From assembly GCA_049585795.1 (NCBI GenBank), contig JBAVAQ010000026.1, positions 62,001 through 126,000 on the forward strand: a stretch of DNA of 64,000 nucleotides, in the 5' to 3' direction. Every line of letters begins with the position of its first letter. The stretch's first letter is position 1. This document shows, in pieces, positions 16,972 to 25,748 of this stretch. The translations under genes and the position numbers were made by a program. Source of the stretch: JABDBE01 sp049585795 (GTDB lineage Bacteria; Acidobacteriota; Terriglobia; Terriglobales; Acidobacteriaceae). Under the pieces are notes generated by a model. The model was given only the letters and a program-made list of their open reading frames with translations. It made no database searches and was not told where the DNA came from.

Positions 16972-17009
16972 GGTTCCTTTGTGAACCTTCGTGTCCTTTG
17001 TGGTTCATG
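16972..17009. repeat. CCTTTGTG repeat between the two permeases
   Basis: Two imperfect tandem units (GGTTCCTTTGTGAACCTTCG and TGTCCTTTGTGGTTCATG) occupy most of the gap between the permease genes. They match the repeat word seen at 1136. Confidence 0.65.
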
Positions 17010-17014
17010 CTCTT

Positions 17015-18274
17015 CTATCCACCCGCTTCAAATCTCAGCGCCTCGATTGGATCGACCGATGCCGCCTTGCGCGCCGGATACAGCGCAGAAAGTATGGCGA
17101 TAATGCCCAGCAGTCCGCAAGAGAGCAACCCTGATTTCCAGGTCGGGAGCAGCCCGGCGAAGAAGTTCGGCATTGGCAGCAGATCGACCAGCGAGCAAAT
17201 TCCGTAGGCGACGCCCAACCCAATCCCGCCGCTAAGAACAGCGATAACCAAAGCTTCGAGAAAGAATTGCCGCAAAATCGTATGAGCTGGTGCGCCTAAG
17301 GCTTTGCGGACGCCAATCTCGCGGGTGCGCTCGCGCACCGCCACCATCATGACGTTCATCACGCCCAAACCGCCGAGAAAAAGCGTCACCACTCCGACCG
17401 CGCCGAGAAAATATTTCATGCCATCCGTCATCTGGCGGAACGCTTGCGCCTCCTGCACCGTGTCCCAGATAGGACAAGCCTCTTTATCATTGGGATCGAA
17501 ATTGTGCATACGGCCCAGCACCACCCGAACTTCCCGCTTACAACTCTCGTGTTGTTCGACGGACTTGGGCGTCACCAGCAGTTGATCAAACGTCGTAGGA
17601 GTGCCCGGAGGCTTGTCAGGGAAATCGCGCCGCATGGCGCCGAAGGGAATGAAAATCTTGTTTACATCCCAGCCGTCGTAACTGGAATCCTGTTTCTTCT
17701 TTTCCATCACTCCAATTACGACGTAAGGAAAATCGTTTAGATAGACGTTCTCGCCCACCGGATTGCGCCCAGGAAAAAGCTGCTTCGAAGCATCGCTGCC
17801 TAGAAACGCTACCCGTCGGCCTTCGCGATTATCGTCCCAGTCGTAAAACCGTCCTTGTCCGACCGCAAGGCTGCGAATCTCTTGAAACGGCGGTTGCGAA
17901 CCGGTCACGAGGAAAGCGGCGTTGTTGTAGTTGCTGTGGGCGCGGACGTCCTCCTGCTCCAATTCCGGAATCGCGTATTGGCAGTCCGGTGCCTCGGCTT
18001 GTACTGCCGCGACGTCGGGATCTTCCCAGTGCACGGTTCGGCCGGCCCGCGTACCTCCTGCTTGCAGGCTGGTGCGACCGTGGAAAATAATCATCACATC
18101 CTTGCCCAAGGTCTTGGCTTGATCTTCCTGACCCTTGCGTAAACCTTCTCCGGCCGCCACCATCAGGACGATTGAGACGATTCCCCAAGCAATGCCAAAC
18201 ATGGTAAGGAATGTGCGCAGCTTGTGCGACCACAGTGTCCGAAGTACATCGCTAATAAGATCGCTGAGGAACAT
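17015..18274 (-). CDS. MacB-like ABC transporter permease (no ATPase domain)
   Basis: The frame opens at 18319, but the ATG at 18274 (MFLSDLISDVLRTLWSHKL) begins the conserved N-terminus, giving 419 aa. It has the same architecture as its neighbour: a first helix (FLTMFGIAWGIVSIVLMVAAGEGL), a periplasmic domain with PDCQYAIPELEQEDVR, then FLGGLGVMNVMMVAVRERTREIG and the end motif SVDPIEALRFEAGG. The pair probably forms a heterodimeric or duplicated permease, and the ATPase must be encoded elsewhere. It is transcribed ahead of the 15648 gene. Confidence 0.9.
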   Translation of the reverse strand: MFLSDLISDVLRTLWSHKLRTFLTMFGIAWGIVSIVLMVAAGEGLRKGQEDQAKTLGKDVMIIFHGRTSLQAGGTRAGRTVHWEDPDVAAVQAEAPDCQYAIPELEQEDVRAHSNYNNAAFLVTGSQPPFQEIRSLAVGQGRFYDWDDNREGRRVAFLGSDASKQLFPGRNPVGENVYLNDFPYVVIGVMEKKKQDSSYDGWDVNKIFIPFGAMRRDFPDKPPGTPTTFDQLLVTPKSVEQHESCKREVRVVLGRMHNFDPNDKEACPIWDTVQEAQAFRQMTDGMKYFLGAVGVVTLFLGGLGVMNVMMVAVRERTREIGVRKALGAPAHTILRQFFLEALVIAVLSGGIGLGVAYGICSLVDLLPMPNFFAGLLPTWKSGLLSCGLLGIIAILSALYPARKAASVDPIEALRFEAGG

Positions 18275-18374
18275 CCTGATGCCTTGGACGCGCCTGCCCA
18301 CCGAACGTGAGCCGGTCAAAGCGTCCTGATAGGTGATACGCGGGAGGCTTGGGATTTGTTCAGGGAGTCTGTAG

Positions 18375-18394
18375 AGACGCAGCTTGCTGCGTCT
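18375..18394. repeat. Palindrome AGACGCAGC-TT-GCTGCGTCT
   Basis: Perfect 9-bp arms around TT, preceded by CTGTAG, place this in the same family as the 11397 palindrome. It lies between trmFO and the permease gene. Confidence 0.75.
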
Positions 18395-18414
18395 TGCCGC
18401 CCTGGGATAATGTT

Positions 18415-19746
18415 CTACGGCGTTATAGTCTGCGTCGTCGCAACTCTTTGCATCCAGCCTTCAAACTCTTTCAACGCCAACTCACATTGCAGTCGATGCC
18501 GCTCCGAGCGGTCCCGCACTTTCCGATCAAGCGGCGGAAGCAGGTCAAATGTTATGTTAGCCGGCTGAAATTTCTTGGGGTTCGCCCGTGTAATGTAGTT
18601 CATTAGCGATCCAAAGGCAGTTAAGCGCGGAGGGGGAACGGGATCTGCGCCCGTCGCCAGTGCTGCCGCGTGGATGCCCGCCATGAGCCCGGCGGCAATC
18701 GACTCCACATAGCCCTCGACGCCACAAATCTGTCCCGCAAACAATACGCGTGGATGCTGCTTCATCTGCAGCGTGTCCGACAGCAGTGTCGGCGCATTGA
18801 TATAAGTATTGCGATGGATCTGCCCGTAGCGCAGGAAGCGGCCGTTTTCGAGCCCGGGAATCAATCGCAAAACCCGCGCCTGCTCTCCGAATTTCAAATG
18901 ATTCTGAAATCCGACAAGATTGTAGGAGTCGGCCCGCAGATTCTCTTGCCGCAATTGCACCGCCGCATAAGGGATACGCCCGGTTCGTGGATCTTTCAAA
19001 CCAACCGGCTTCATCGGGCCGAAGCGCAAAGTATCGCGGCCCCGCCGTGCAATTTCTTCAATGGGCAGGCAGCTCTCGAAGTAATTCAGCTTCTCCCATT
19101 CGCGCTCTTCGACCGATTGCGCCGCCAGCAGCGCGTCGTAGAAGCGGTCGTATTCTTCCCTCGACATCGGGCAATTGATGTAGTCCGCCGAGCCCTTGTC
19201 ATAGCGCGCCGCAAGATACACTTTCGTCATGTCGACGGAGTCGGCCTCGACGATCGGACTGATCGAATCGTAGAAAAAAAGGCGAGAGTCTCCGCTGAAC
19301 CGCCCAATTTCCTGTGAAAGTGCATCGGAAGTCAGCGGTCCCGTGGCAACGATTGTGATCTGATCTTCATCGATGTGCGCAACTTCTTCGCGCCGTATCG
19401 TGATCAGCGGCTCGCCCGAAATAGCTTTCGTCACGCCAGCGGCGAACACTGTACGATCCACAGCCAGAGCATGTCCAGCGGGGACAGCACATTCCCGGGC
19501 AATCTCGAGTAGCAATGATCCAGCGCGCCGCATTTCTTCTTTCAAGAGCCAGGGTGCCGTGTTCTCCGTATCCGACTTTAAGGAATTCGAGCAGACCAGT
19601 TCTGCAAAATCGCCGGTCTGATGCGCCGCCGTCGAGTGCATGGGACGCATCTCAAACAGTTCGACCGCGATGCCTCGGCGTGCACACTGCCACGCCGCCT
19701 CCGATCCCGCCAACCCAGCGCCGATGATTTCGACTTGTGCTCTCAC
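18415..19746 (-). CDS. trmFO: Methylenetetrahydrofolate-tRNA-(uracil-5-)-methyltransferase TrmFO
   Basis: TrmFO makes 5-methyluridine at position 54 of tRNA using methylene-tetrahydrofolate and FAD. The 443-aa protein has the FAD-binding VEIIGAGLAGSEAAWQCA at the N-terminus, the ELVCSNSLKS block with its conserved cysteine, the YINCPMSREEYDRFYDAL block with the second conserved cysteine, and IPYAAVQLRQEN. The C-terminus has GQICGVEGYVESIAAGLMAG. The start is GTG at 19746. This route replaces the SAM-dependent TrmA of other bacteria. The neighbouring AhpD-like gene is divergent from it. Confidence 0.96.
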   Translation of the reverse strand: MRAQVEIIGAGLAGSEAAWQCARRGIAVELFEMRPMHSTAAHQTGDFAELVCSNSLKSDTENTAPWLLKEEMRRAGSLLLEIARECAVPAGHALAVDRTVFAAGVTKAISGEPLITIRREEVAHIDEDQITIVATGPLTSDALSQEIGRFSGDSRLFFYDSISPIVEADSVDMTKVYLAARYDKGSADYINCPMSREEYDRFYDALLAAQSVEEREWEKLNYFESCLPIEEIARRGRDTLRFGPMKPVGLKDPRTGRIPYAAVQLRQENLRADSYNLVGFQNHLKFGEQARVLRLIPGLENGRFLRYGQIHRNTYINAPTLLSDTLQMKQHPRVLFAGQICGVEGYVESIAAGLMAGIHAAALATGADPVPPPRLTAFGSLMNYITRANPKKFQPANITFDLLPPLDRKVRDRSERHRLQCELALKEFEGWMQRVATTQTITP

Positions 19747-19808
19747 GGAGCGTTCTCTGCCGCCTGCTTTATTATACGGAGTGCAATTCCTACTTCCCGC
19801 GAGGTCTC

Positions 19809-20336
19809 ATGGTGCGCATTTCTCTAATCGAACCTAAAAACGCCACTCATGAAGTGAAAGAGATTTACGAAAAGACTCTGCGGGGCAAGCCCGGCAATGC
19901 ACAAAAGGCATTGGCCCATCGTCCGGAAATGCTGAAGACGTTTCTGCCGTTCTACGCCAGCGTGGGCAGATCGGTCGACCGCAAGCTGTACGAGATGATT
20001 TATCTCCGAGTCTCGTTCATTAATGAATGCCATTATTGCCAACAGCATCACGTAGCCTCGTCTAAGCGGGTCGGATTGACAGCGGAAGACCGGCAAGCGC
20101 TCAAAGCCGGCAACTACACCCGCTTCACTGAGAAAGAGCAGACGGCGCTAGCCTATGCGGAAAAGCTGACAAGGACGCCACACGATATTACGGACGCGGA
20201 CGTGGAAAAATTGAAAAAGCATTTCTCCGATGCGGAGATTGTCGACTTGAATCTGCTAGTCGGCCTAGCCAACCTGACCAACCGCTTCACCGATCCGCTG
20301 GGGTTGGAGGTGGAGTTCCCGGAGGAGAAGATCTAG
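19809..20336 (+). CDS. Carboxymuconolactone decarboxylase/AhpD-like protein
   Basis: The ATG at 19809, five bases after GAGG, gives a 175-aa protein. It carries the alkylhydroperoxidase-D signature FINECHYCQQHHVASSKRVGL, with the redox-active CxxC and its following histidine pair, then a helical region TEKEQTALAYAEKLTRTPHDIT. Members with this motif are peroxidases or oxidative-stress proteins. There is no peroxiredoxin next to it, so the electron partner is unknown. A decarboxylase role is not expected with the CxxC present. Confidence 0.85.
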   Translation: MVRISLIEPKNATHEVKEIYEKTLRGKPGNAQKALAHRPEMLKTFLPFYASVGRSVDRKLYEMIYLRVSFINECHYCQQHHVASSKRVGLTAEDRQALKAGNYTRFTEKEQTALAYAEKLTRTPHDITDADVEKLKKHFSDAEIVDLNLLVGLANLTNRFTDPLGLEVEFPEEKI

Positions 20337-20403
20337 AGTTTCATCTCGTTAGCGAAGCCACGGTGAAGTTATCGCTCGACTGGTGCGACCGCGACCTCCG
20401 ACT

Positions 20404-21252
20404 CTAGTACTTGTAAAAGCCACGCCCACTTTTTCTTCCCAGCCAGCCTGCGTCCACCATCTTGATGAGCAGTGGACAGGGTCTGTACTTGGGATCGCCC
20501 AGGCCGTCTTGCAGGACGCGCATGATGTCGAGGCAGACGTCGAGACCGATGAAATCTGCCAAGGTGAGCGGACCCATAGGGTGGGCCATCCCAAGCTTGA
20601 ACACTTCGTCCACCGCTTCCGGCGTGGCCACGCCTTCCATCACTGCGTACATGGCTTCATTCAGCAGCGGCATCAGTACCCGGTTGGAGACAAAGCCGGG
20701 AGCGTCGTTTACTTCGACCGGAGTCTTTTCCAGTTTCAACGCAAGATCGCGCACGATCTGGAAAGTTTCATTCGATGTAGCCAGCCCGCGAATCACTTCC
20801 ACAAGTTTCATCACCGGCACGGGATTGAAGAAGTGCATCCCGATCACTTTGTCGGGCCGTTTGGTCTGAACTGCGAGTTTGGTGATGGAAATGGATGACG
20901 TGTTCGAGGCAAGAATGATTTCCGGCCGGCAAAACCGGTCAAGGTCGCGAAAGATTTCTGATTTGACGTCGAATTTCTCGGTGGCTGCTTCCGCCACGAA
21001 GTCGCAGTCGGCAAGTTTTGCGCGGTCAAAGGCCGGCTCAATGCGCTTGAGCGCGGCGGCCTTGTATCCGGCGGTAATCTTATTCTTCGCGACTTCGCGA
21101 TCGAGGTTCTTGTTAATGGTGTCGAGACCTCGATCCAGGAAACGCTGCTCCACATCGCACAACACGACCGTGTAGCCACTGCGGGCGAAGACGTGCGCGA
21201 TGCCACTGCCCATGGTCCCGGCGCCGACGACTCCTACTCGCTGAATGTTCAT
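20404..21252 (-). CDS. 3-hydroxyacyl-CoA (3-hydroxybutyryl-CoA) dehydrogenase
   Basis: This NAD(P)-dependent enzyme interconverts 3-hydroxyacyl-CoA and 3-ketoacyl-CoA. The start is the ATG at 21252 and the length is 282 aa. The Rossmann motif is VGVVGAGTMGSGIAHVFA. The catalytic region includes LASNTSSISIT and GMHFFNPVPVMKLVEVIRG with the active-site histidine, followed by DAPGFVSNRVLMPLLNEA and the C-terminal HPMGPLTLADFIGLDVCLDIM. It is a stand-alone short form without a hydratase domain. There are no thiolase or acyl-CoA dehydrogenase genes beside it, so fatty-acid, butyrate-type or polyhydroxybutyrate roles stay open. Confidence 0.92.
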   Translation of the reverse strand: MNIQRVGVVGAGTMGSGIAHVFARSGYTVVLCDVEQRFLDRGLDTINKNLDREVAKNKITAGYKAAALKRIEPAFDRAKLADCDFVAEAATEKFDVKSEIFRDLDRFCRPEIILASNTSSISITKLAVQTKRPDKVIGMHFFNPVPVMKLVEVIRGLATSNETFQIVRDLALKLEKTPVEVNDAPGFVSNRVLMPLLNEAMYAVMEGVATPEAVDEVFKLGMAHPMGPLTLADFIGLDVCLDIMRVLQDGLGDPKYRPCPLLIKMVDAGWLGRKSGRGFYKY

Positions 21253-21330
21253 GAAGGCTTCTCCACACAAGCAACAGGAAAACCTCAGAGTCTAACACCT
21301 CCGAACCGACGCCGTGGCGGCCGGCGGAGC

Positions 21331-21351
21331 CGTTGCGAGCAACGTCTCTAC
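21331..21351. repeat. Partial GTTGC/GCAAC palindrome
   Basis: CGTTGC-GA-GCAACG followed by TCTCTACAG is a truncated copy of the family seen in full at 11397. Confidence 0.6.
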
Positions 21352-21407
21352 AGAGGGTTGGTTAGGTTTGGACGGGCGGGGATGCCCATCCTTCATGATT
21401 TGCGGGG

Positions 21408-23921
21408 TTAGTCCCGGTCGAGGCTTTCGTCGATTGCGACTTTGCCGTTCTTTTCCACGTTGATGACTTTATGAATGCTCTTGAATCCCGACAAGGTGAT
21501 GTCGAGCACGTAGTTGCCGGGATCGAGGTACAGTTCGACGGGAGAATTCTTGTCGAGAATACGGTTGTTGATGGCGACTTGCGCGCCCTTGGGCGACGTC
21601 TTGATGCTGACTGCGCCCATTCCGCTTGTATCGCCGCCACCAAAGAGCTTCTTGAACTTGCCTCCGATCTTGATGTCATCGGTGTTACCCAGAGCCTTCA
21701 GGCTCGGCGCGAGGCGGAAGGTCTGCCCCATCTGGAGATTTGCAGTACCGGTTTCATCCAGGTAGCCCTGCTTCTTAAACACGAAGCTGTGATTACCAGC
21801 CCGGTCCACGGAGATTTGGGCGGGGGTCACTCTGCCAGTATCTCTGCCGTCCATCCAGATGGCGGCGCCAGCAGGATCGCTGGTCACGGAAAGCGTAGCC
21901 GTGAGCGCTGCGAGTTGGACGCTGACAAATGACTTGCTCCCCGATCCGACGCCAATGGTGCGAGTTTCAGCCGCATAACCGGGCTTGCTGATGGTCAACG
22001 TATGCTGCCCAGGATTGAGTCCCGCGAGGTTAAAGGGCGTGACCCACGAGGCATCGTTTTGCCCATCGATTTGGATCTTCGCACCCGCGGGCGTCGAAGT
22101 GACGCTCAACTGTCCGGGAACAATCGCCGGAGCGGTTGGTTTGGGTCGGTCTTTCTTTTTCTTGTTGTATTTCGGCTTTACGGAGACTGCGGGAGGCGCG
22201 ACGGTCACCGGTTCTGGAGTGACTTGCACTGTGGTTTGATTGGTTGCGGGCGCTTCGGCCGCCGGGCTTGGGCTCGGCTGAGCCGGCGCACTGGCGGCTG
22301 GAGCCGGGGTTTGCGCCGGAGTCGCGTCGTCATCGGCATTTTCGGAATGAATATGCCAGGCGATCGCACCTACAACCGCCAAAATGATGATTACGGCGGC
22401 CGCGATCGAAACCATGAAGAGTTGCGGCGGCGTTTTCTTGATCTCTGTGACTGCCTTTTTCGCCACTTCGCGCGGCTGCACTTTCGGCTTTTCCGGAGCA
22501 GCAGCGCCTTTGAATACCGTGGCATGCACTGCGTCGGGTTCGGGGATCTCCTCTACGGGCGGCCGCGGCGGTGGAGCGATGCGCACCTCTTTGAGTGGCG
22601 GCAGCTCATCAATCTCAGAAAAACTGCGGCTCGCGCCGGTGCCAGTTTTCGGACCTTCAGCCATCATCGGATCGACGTTGATCTGGGGAGCTTCCACCTC
22701 AGGTTCGATGATCGTAGCCGAGGACATGTTTGAGGATGACTGGGAAAACGATTCGACCGAAAACGTCTCAACGCTAGCTTCAGCATCGTTGATGACCGGA
22801 GCGGCTTGGTCGAGGTTCGGCGTAATCAGTCCGCTGGCGCTCGTGGCGCTGTCGCTGCCTGCGCCCCATCCTGCTGCTGCTGCCTTCGTCGCCGGCGGTT
22901 GCGCGACTTGTTGGCTACGGACTTGAGACGGAGCCGATACTGGCAGCGACACCTTCGCAACGGGCGCAGCCGGTTTGAAGATTGGCTTCGCTTGCGTAGT
23001 GGCTGCTGGGGTTGCTGGTTTGACAGATGGAGCGCTGGCAGGCTTCGGCGCAACCGGCGCCTTCTGCGCCCCTTGCCCTGGTTTGGCGGCAGCGGCAGCC
23101 TTGGTCGCGCTTTCTTTGCACCGCTCCAGATCGTTCACCAGATCTTGGCCTGACTGGTATCGCGCTTCGGGGGCTTTGGACAACGCCTTCATGATGACTT
23201 GGCTGAGCGCGGGGTGAATCTTGCGGTTGATCTGATCCGGAGCGACCGGCGTCATTTCCGAAATCGATTGCCGGACTTGGTTCGCATCTTCGCCATCAAA
23301 CGCTTTGCGCTCCGTCACCATCTCGTAAAAAATCGCGCCTAAGCTGAACATGTTGGATGGCGCGCCCAGAGGATCTCCGCGTAATTGTTCAGGCGACATG
23401 TAATGCAAAACGCCCGGCGCATTACCCGGTGCCTGAGCGGCCAAGGCGCTCATGGTGGAAATTCCAAATCCTAAAATCTTCACCGTGCCATCCCATGACA
23501 CCATAATCTTGGCCGGTTCCAGGGTGTAGTGCACGAGGTTCTTGGCGTGGGCATGGTCCAGCCCCTGGCAGGTTTGGCGCGCTATGTCCTGCAGGTCCCA
23601 GATGGAGAATCCTTCTTTGCGCGCCAGCATGGTGGCTACGCTGTTGCCTTGCACATATTCCAGCGAGGCGCAGAAAACTCCGTCCACCTCTTCGACGCCA
23701 TAGAGCACGGCAATATTGGGACTGTTCAGAACCTTGCTGGCGGCTGACTCTTCCAGAAGGTTCTTCATCAGGGCAGGCGCCTGTTCGCCCAGCGCTTCCA
23801 GTTTGATGGTCTTCAGCGCCACGGTCTGCCCGTTCTCCGGATCGGTGGCCTTGTAGACAGAAATTGTGTCTGAATGTGCGAGTTCGCTAAGTATTTCGAA
23901 GCGCCCGATTTTGTTCGACAT
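21408..23921 (-). CDS. Membrane-anchored Ser/Thr pseudokinase with three PEGA domains
   Basis: The 837-aa protein has a protein-kinase fold at residues 7-270, a long proline/alanine-rich linker, one membrane helix at about 502-523, and three periplasmic PEGA domains (about 604-671, 676-740, 769-833). The ATP-binding lysine (VALK, K37) and SPE of the activation segment remain. The glycine loop is degenerate (LAHSDT), the HRD catalytic motif reads HYT (131-133), and DFG reads GFG (151-153). It should therefore be inactive as a phosphotransferase and act as a scaffold or sensor. A possible small gene upstream ends in a TAATG overlap with its start. Confidence 0.9.
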   Translation of the reverse strand: MSNKIGRFEILSELAHSDTISVYKATDPENGQTVALKTIKLEALGEQAPALMKNLLEESAASKVLNSPNIAVLYGVEEVDGVFCASLEYVQGNSVATMLARKEGFSIWDLQDIARQTCQGLDHAHAKNLVHYTLEPAKIMVSWDGTVKILGFGISTMSALAAQAPGNAPGVLHYMSPEQLRGDPLGAPSNMFSLGAIFYEMVTERKAFDGEDANQVRQSISEMTPVAPDQINRKIHPALSQVIMKALSKAPEARYQSGQDLVNDLERCKESATKAAAAAKPGQGAQKAPVAPKPASAPSVKPATPAATTQAKPIFKPAAPVAKVSLPVSAPSQVRSQQVAQPPATKAAAAGWGAGSDSATSASGLITPNLDQAAPVINDAEASVETFSVESFSQSSSNMSSATIIEPEVEAPQINVDPMMAEGPKTGTGASRSFSEIDELPPLKEVRIAPPPRPPVEEIPEPDAVHATVFKGAAAPEKPKVQPREVAKKAVTEIKKTPPQLFMVSIAAAVIIILAVVGAIAWHIHSENADDDATPAQTPAPAASAPAQPSPSPAAEAPATNQTTVQVTPEPVTVAPPAVSVKPKYNKKKKDRPKPTAPAIVPGQLSVTSTPAGAKIQIDGQNDASWVTPFNLAGLNPGQHTLTISKPGYAAETRTIGVGSGSKSFVSVQLAALTATLSVTSDPAGAAIWMDGRDTGRVTPAQISVDRAGNHSFVFKKQGYLDETGTANLQMGQTFRLAPSLKALGNTDDIKIGGKFKKLFGGGDTSGMGAVSIKTSPKGAQVAINNRILDKNSPVELYLDPGNYVLDITLSGFKSIHKVINVEKNGKVAIDESLDRD

Positions 23922-24100
23922 TATCTTCGTAGCCTCATGAAGGCAAACAGGGACTTTCCGTCGGTCGGGAAAACCTCGGGCACGTCCTTTGGGGGAAGCG
24001 ACGTGAACAGGATAGTCTGGAAATAGGGCGAAAGTGGAGTTACGAAAGTGTTCGTAAATTCGATTGCGGGGCGGGAAGCAGAAACTTTAGTACCGTCCAT
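23921..24100 (-). CDS. Possible small protein translationally coupled to the pseudokinase
   Basis: A 59-codon frame starting at the ATG at 24100 (MDGTKVSASRPAIEFTNTF...) ends with TAA overlapping the pseudokinase ATG as TAATG, a layout typical of translational coupling. The protein looks like part of a beta-fold (FTNTFVTPLSPYFQTILFTSLPP). No convincing ribosome site precedes the ATG, and an upstream TTG in frame is equally possible. I recognise no family. It may be only the leader of the kinase gene. Confidence 0.35.
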   Translation of the reverse strand: MDGTKVSASRPAIEFTNTFVTPLSPYFQTILFTSLPPKDVPEVFPTDGKSLFAFMRLRR

Positions 24101-24504
24101 GGCGATTGAACGATTGTGGGTGAGTTTTGAAGCGACGCCTCCACCCCAGCGCAAAATCGAGCCGTAACCTTTTAGACGCGGCGAGCGTTATTACTAAAGA
24201 ATCAATGCGTGATCTCAAAACCCTGAATTCTCTCATTTAGGAATGATCGATTCAGTGTTTCGCTGAGCTCAGCACGACTAACGGAATGTGCAAGGTGGCG
24301 TCTAATTACACGGGCTCAGCGAATTGAAGGGAGATGACATTTGTCACTGCGTCCCGGTGACGATCTCCACTGGTATCGGCAGTCCCGGTGAGCCACGATA
24401 GGATTGCAGGCACGAGGTTGTCCGGGCCTGCGCTCATCGGCTATGCTTAGAGTAATCTTGGGGCTCTTCCTAGGTAGAGTGAGTTTTTCTCCCGGAGTTC
24501 GAAC
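24101..24504. other. Divergent intergenic region before the ABC operon
   Basis: About 400 bases between the pseudokinase side and the plus-strand ABC operon. GTCCCGGTGA occurs twice in close succession (around 24352 and 24381), and GCAGGC/GCCTGC words near 24409-24435 can pair. CGGAG lies about eight bases before the ATG at 24505. I could not identify a convincing -35/-10 pair. No RNA gene is visible. Confidence 0.45.
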
Positions 24505-25647
24505 ATGACTCTGACTCGTTTTGTCACTAAGAACGCCTTCCGCAACAAGCGCCGCAGTATCTTGACTGTCTTGAGTATCGGTGGTTCGCTCCTGCTGCTC
24601 ACCTTCCTGATCACTATCTGGCGGAGCTTTTATGACAGCAAACCCACCGAAGAGTCAGCACAGCGCCTGATTGTGCGCCACAAAGTGTCGCTGGTTTTCA
24701 ATCTGCCCAGCTATTACCGGCAGAAGATTCAAGCCATGCCTCACGTAAAGGAAGTGGTAAACGAGCAATGGTTCGGTGGGCAATATATCGATGATAAGCC
24801 GGAGCACTACTTCGCTCAGTTTGGCACCGATCCGCAAGAATTATTCAAAGTCTATTCCGAATTTAGGATTCCGCCTGACCAGTTCGCAGCCTGGCAACAT
24901 GATCGAGCGGGGGCGGTGGTGGATGTAGGACTGGCCAAAAAGTTTAACTGGAAAATCGGCGACCGCTTGAATATCACGGGGAAGATATTCCCAGTCGATT
25001 TGGAGCTGACCATCCGCGGAATCTTCACACCCCCTGATCCAACCCAGTCGATTTACTTCAACAAGGACTACATTGACGAAGGCTTTCCGAGACTCAAAGG
25101 CAGCGAGGGGTTCTTCGCCGTTCTGGCTGACTCCCCCGGCGCCGTTCCCGGCGTGGCGCAAGCCATTGACGAAGAGTTTCGCAACGCCGACCGTCCCACG
25201 AAGACCGAGAGCGAACACGCTTTCCAGTTGGGCTTTATCGGAATGTTGGGGAACATTAAGGCTTTCATCATGAGCATCTGCCTGGCGGTGGTCTTTACCA
25301 TTCTGCTGGTGTCGGCGAACACCATGGCCATGTCGATTCGCGAGCGGACGCGGGAAGTTGCAGTATTAAAGACGCTGGGATTTACCCGCAACAGCATTTT
25401 AGGATTGTTTGTCGGAGAAGCGGTCTCGCTTGCGCTGGTCGGAGGGTTCATTGGTTCGATGCTGTGTTACTTCATCGTGACCGGGATGGCGGCCCAGGGT
25501 GGCTACTTCACCGGTATGAAAGTCACGCCGCTGACTATTGGCGCGGCGCTGGTGATCGCGGCGGTGGTGGGATTCGCCAGTTCTTTTATACCTTCTTATC
25601 ACGCGGCGAAGGTCAATATTGTGGACGGATTGCGTCACATTGGATAA
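24505..25647 (+). CDS. ABC transporter permease (DevC/FtsX-like)
   Basis: The 380-aa protein is the first gene of a four-gene efflux operon. It has an N-terminal helix (RRSILTVLSIGGSLLLLTFLITIW), a periplasmic domain of about 200 residues (YYRQKIQAMPHVKEVVNEQWFG...), and a C-terminal helix block including ILLVSANTMAMSIRERTREVAVLKTLG, the conserved coupling motif of MacB-superfamily permeases. It ends YHAAKVNIVDGLRHIG. With the second permease, adaptor and ATPase downstream it should form a tripartite exporter. A CACAAAG repeat lies in the gap to the next gene. Confidence 0.9.
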   Translation: MTLTRFVTKNAFRNKRRSILTVLSIGGSLLLLTFLITIWRSFYDSKPTEESAQRLIVRHKVSLVFNLPSYYRQKIQAMPHVKEVVNEQWFGGQYIDDKPEHYFAQFGTDPQELFKVYSEFRIPPDQFAAWQHDRAGAVVDVGLAKKFNWKIGDRLNITGKIFPVDLELTIRGIFTPPDPTQSIYFNKDYIDEGFPRLKGSEGFFAVLADSPGAVPGVAQAIDEEFRNADRPTKTESEHAFQLGFIGMLGNIKAFIMSICLAVVFTILLVSANTMAMSIRERTREVAVLKTLGFTRNSILGLFVGEAVSLALVGGFIGSMLCYFIVTGMAAQGGYFTGMKVTPLTIGAALVIAAVVGFASSFIPSYHAAKVNIVDGLRHIG

Positions 25648-25690
25648 GGATCGATCAGATCCTTCGTGGTATTGGCATTTGAACTTCATC

Positions 25691-25724
25691 AACCACAAAG
25701 CGCACGAAGGTACACGAAGGAAGA
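25691..25724. repeat. ACCACAAAG...CACGAAGG repeat inside the ABC operon
   Basis: AACCACAAAGCGCACGAAGG followed by TACACGAAGG is the reverse-oriented form of the CCTTTGTGGT family, lying between the two permease genes. Confidence 0.6.
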
Positions 25725-25748
25725 ACGACCTGAAGGACGAGAATAGAA

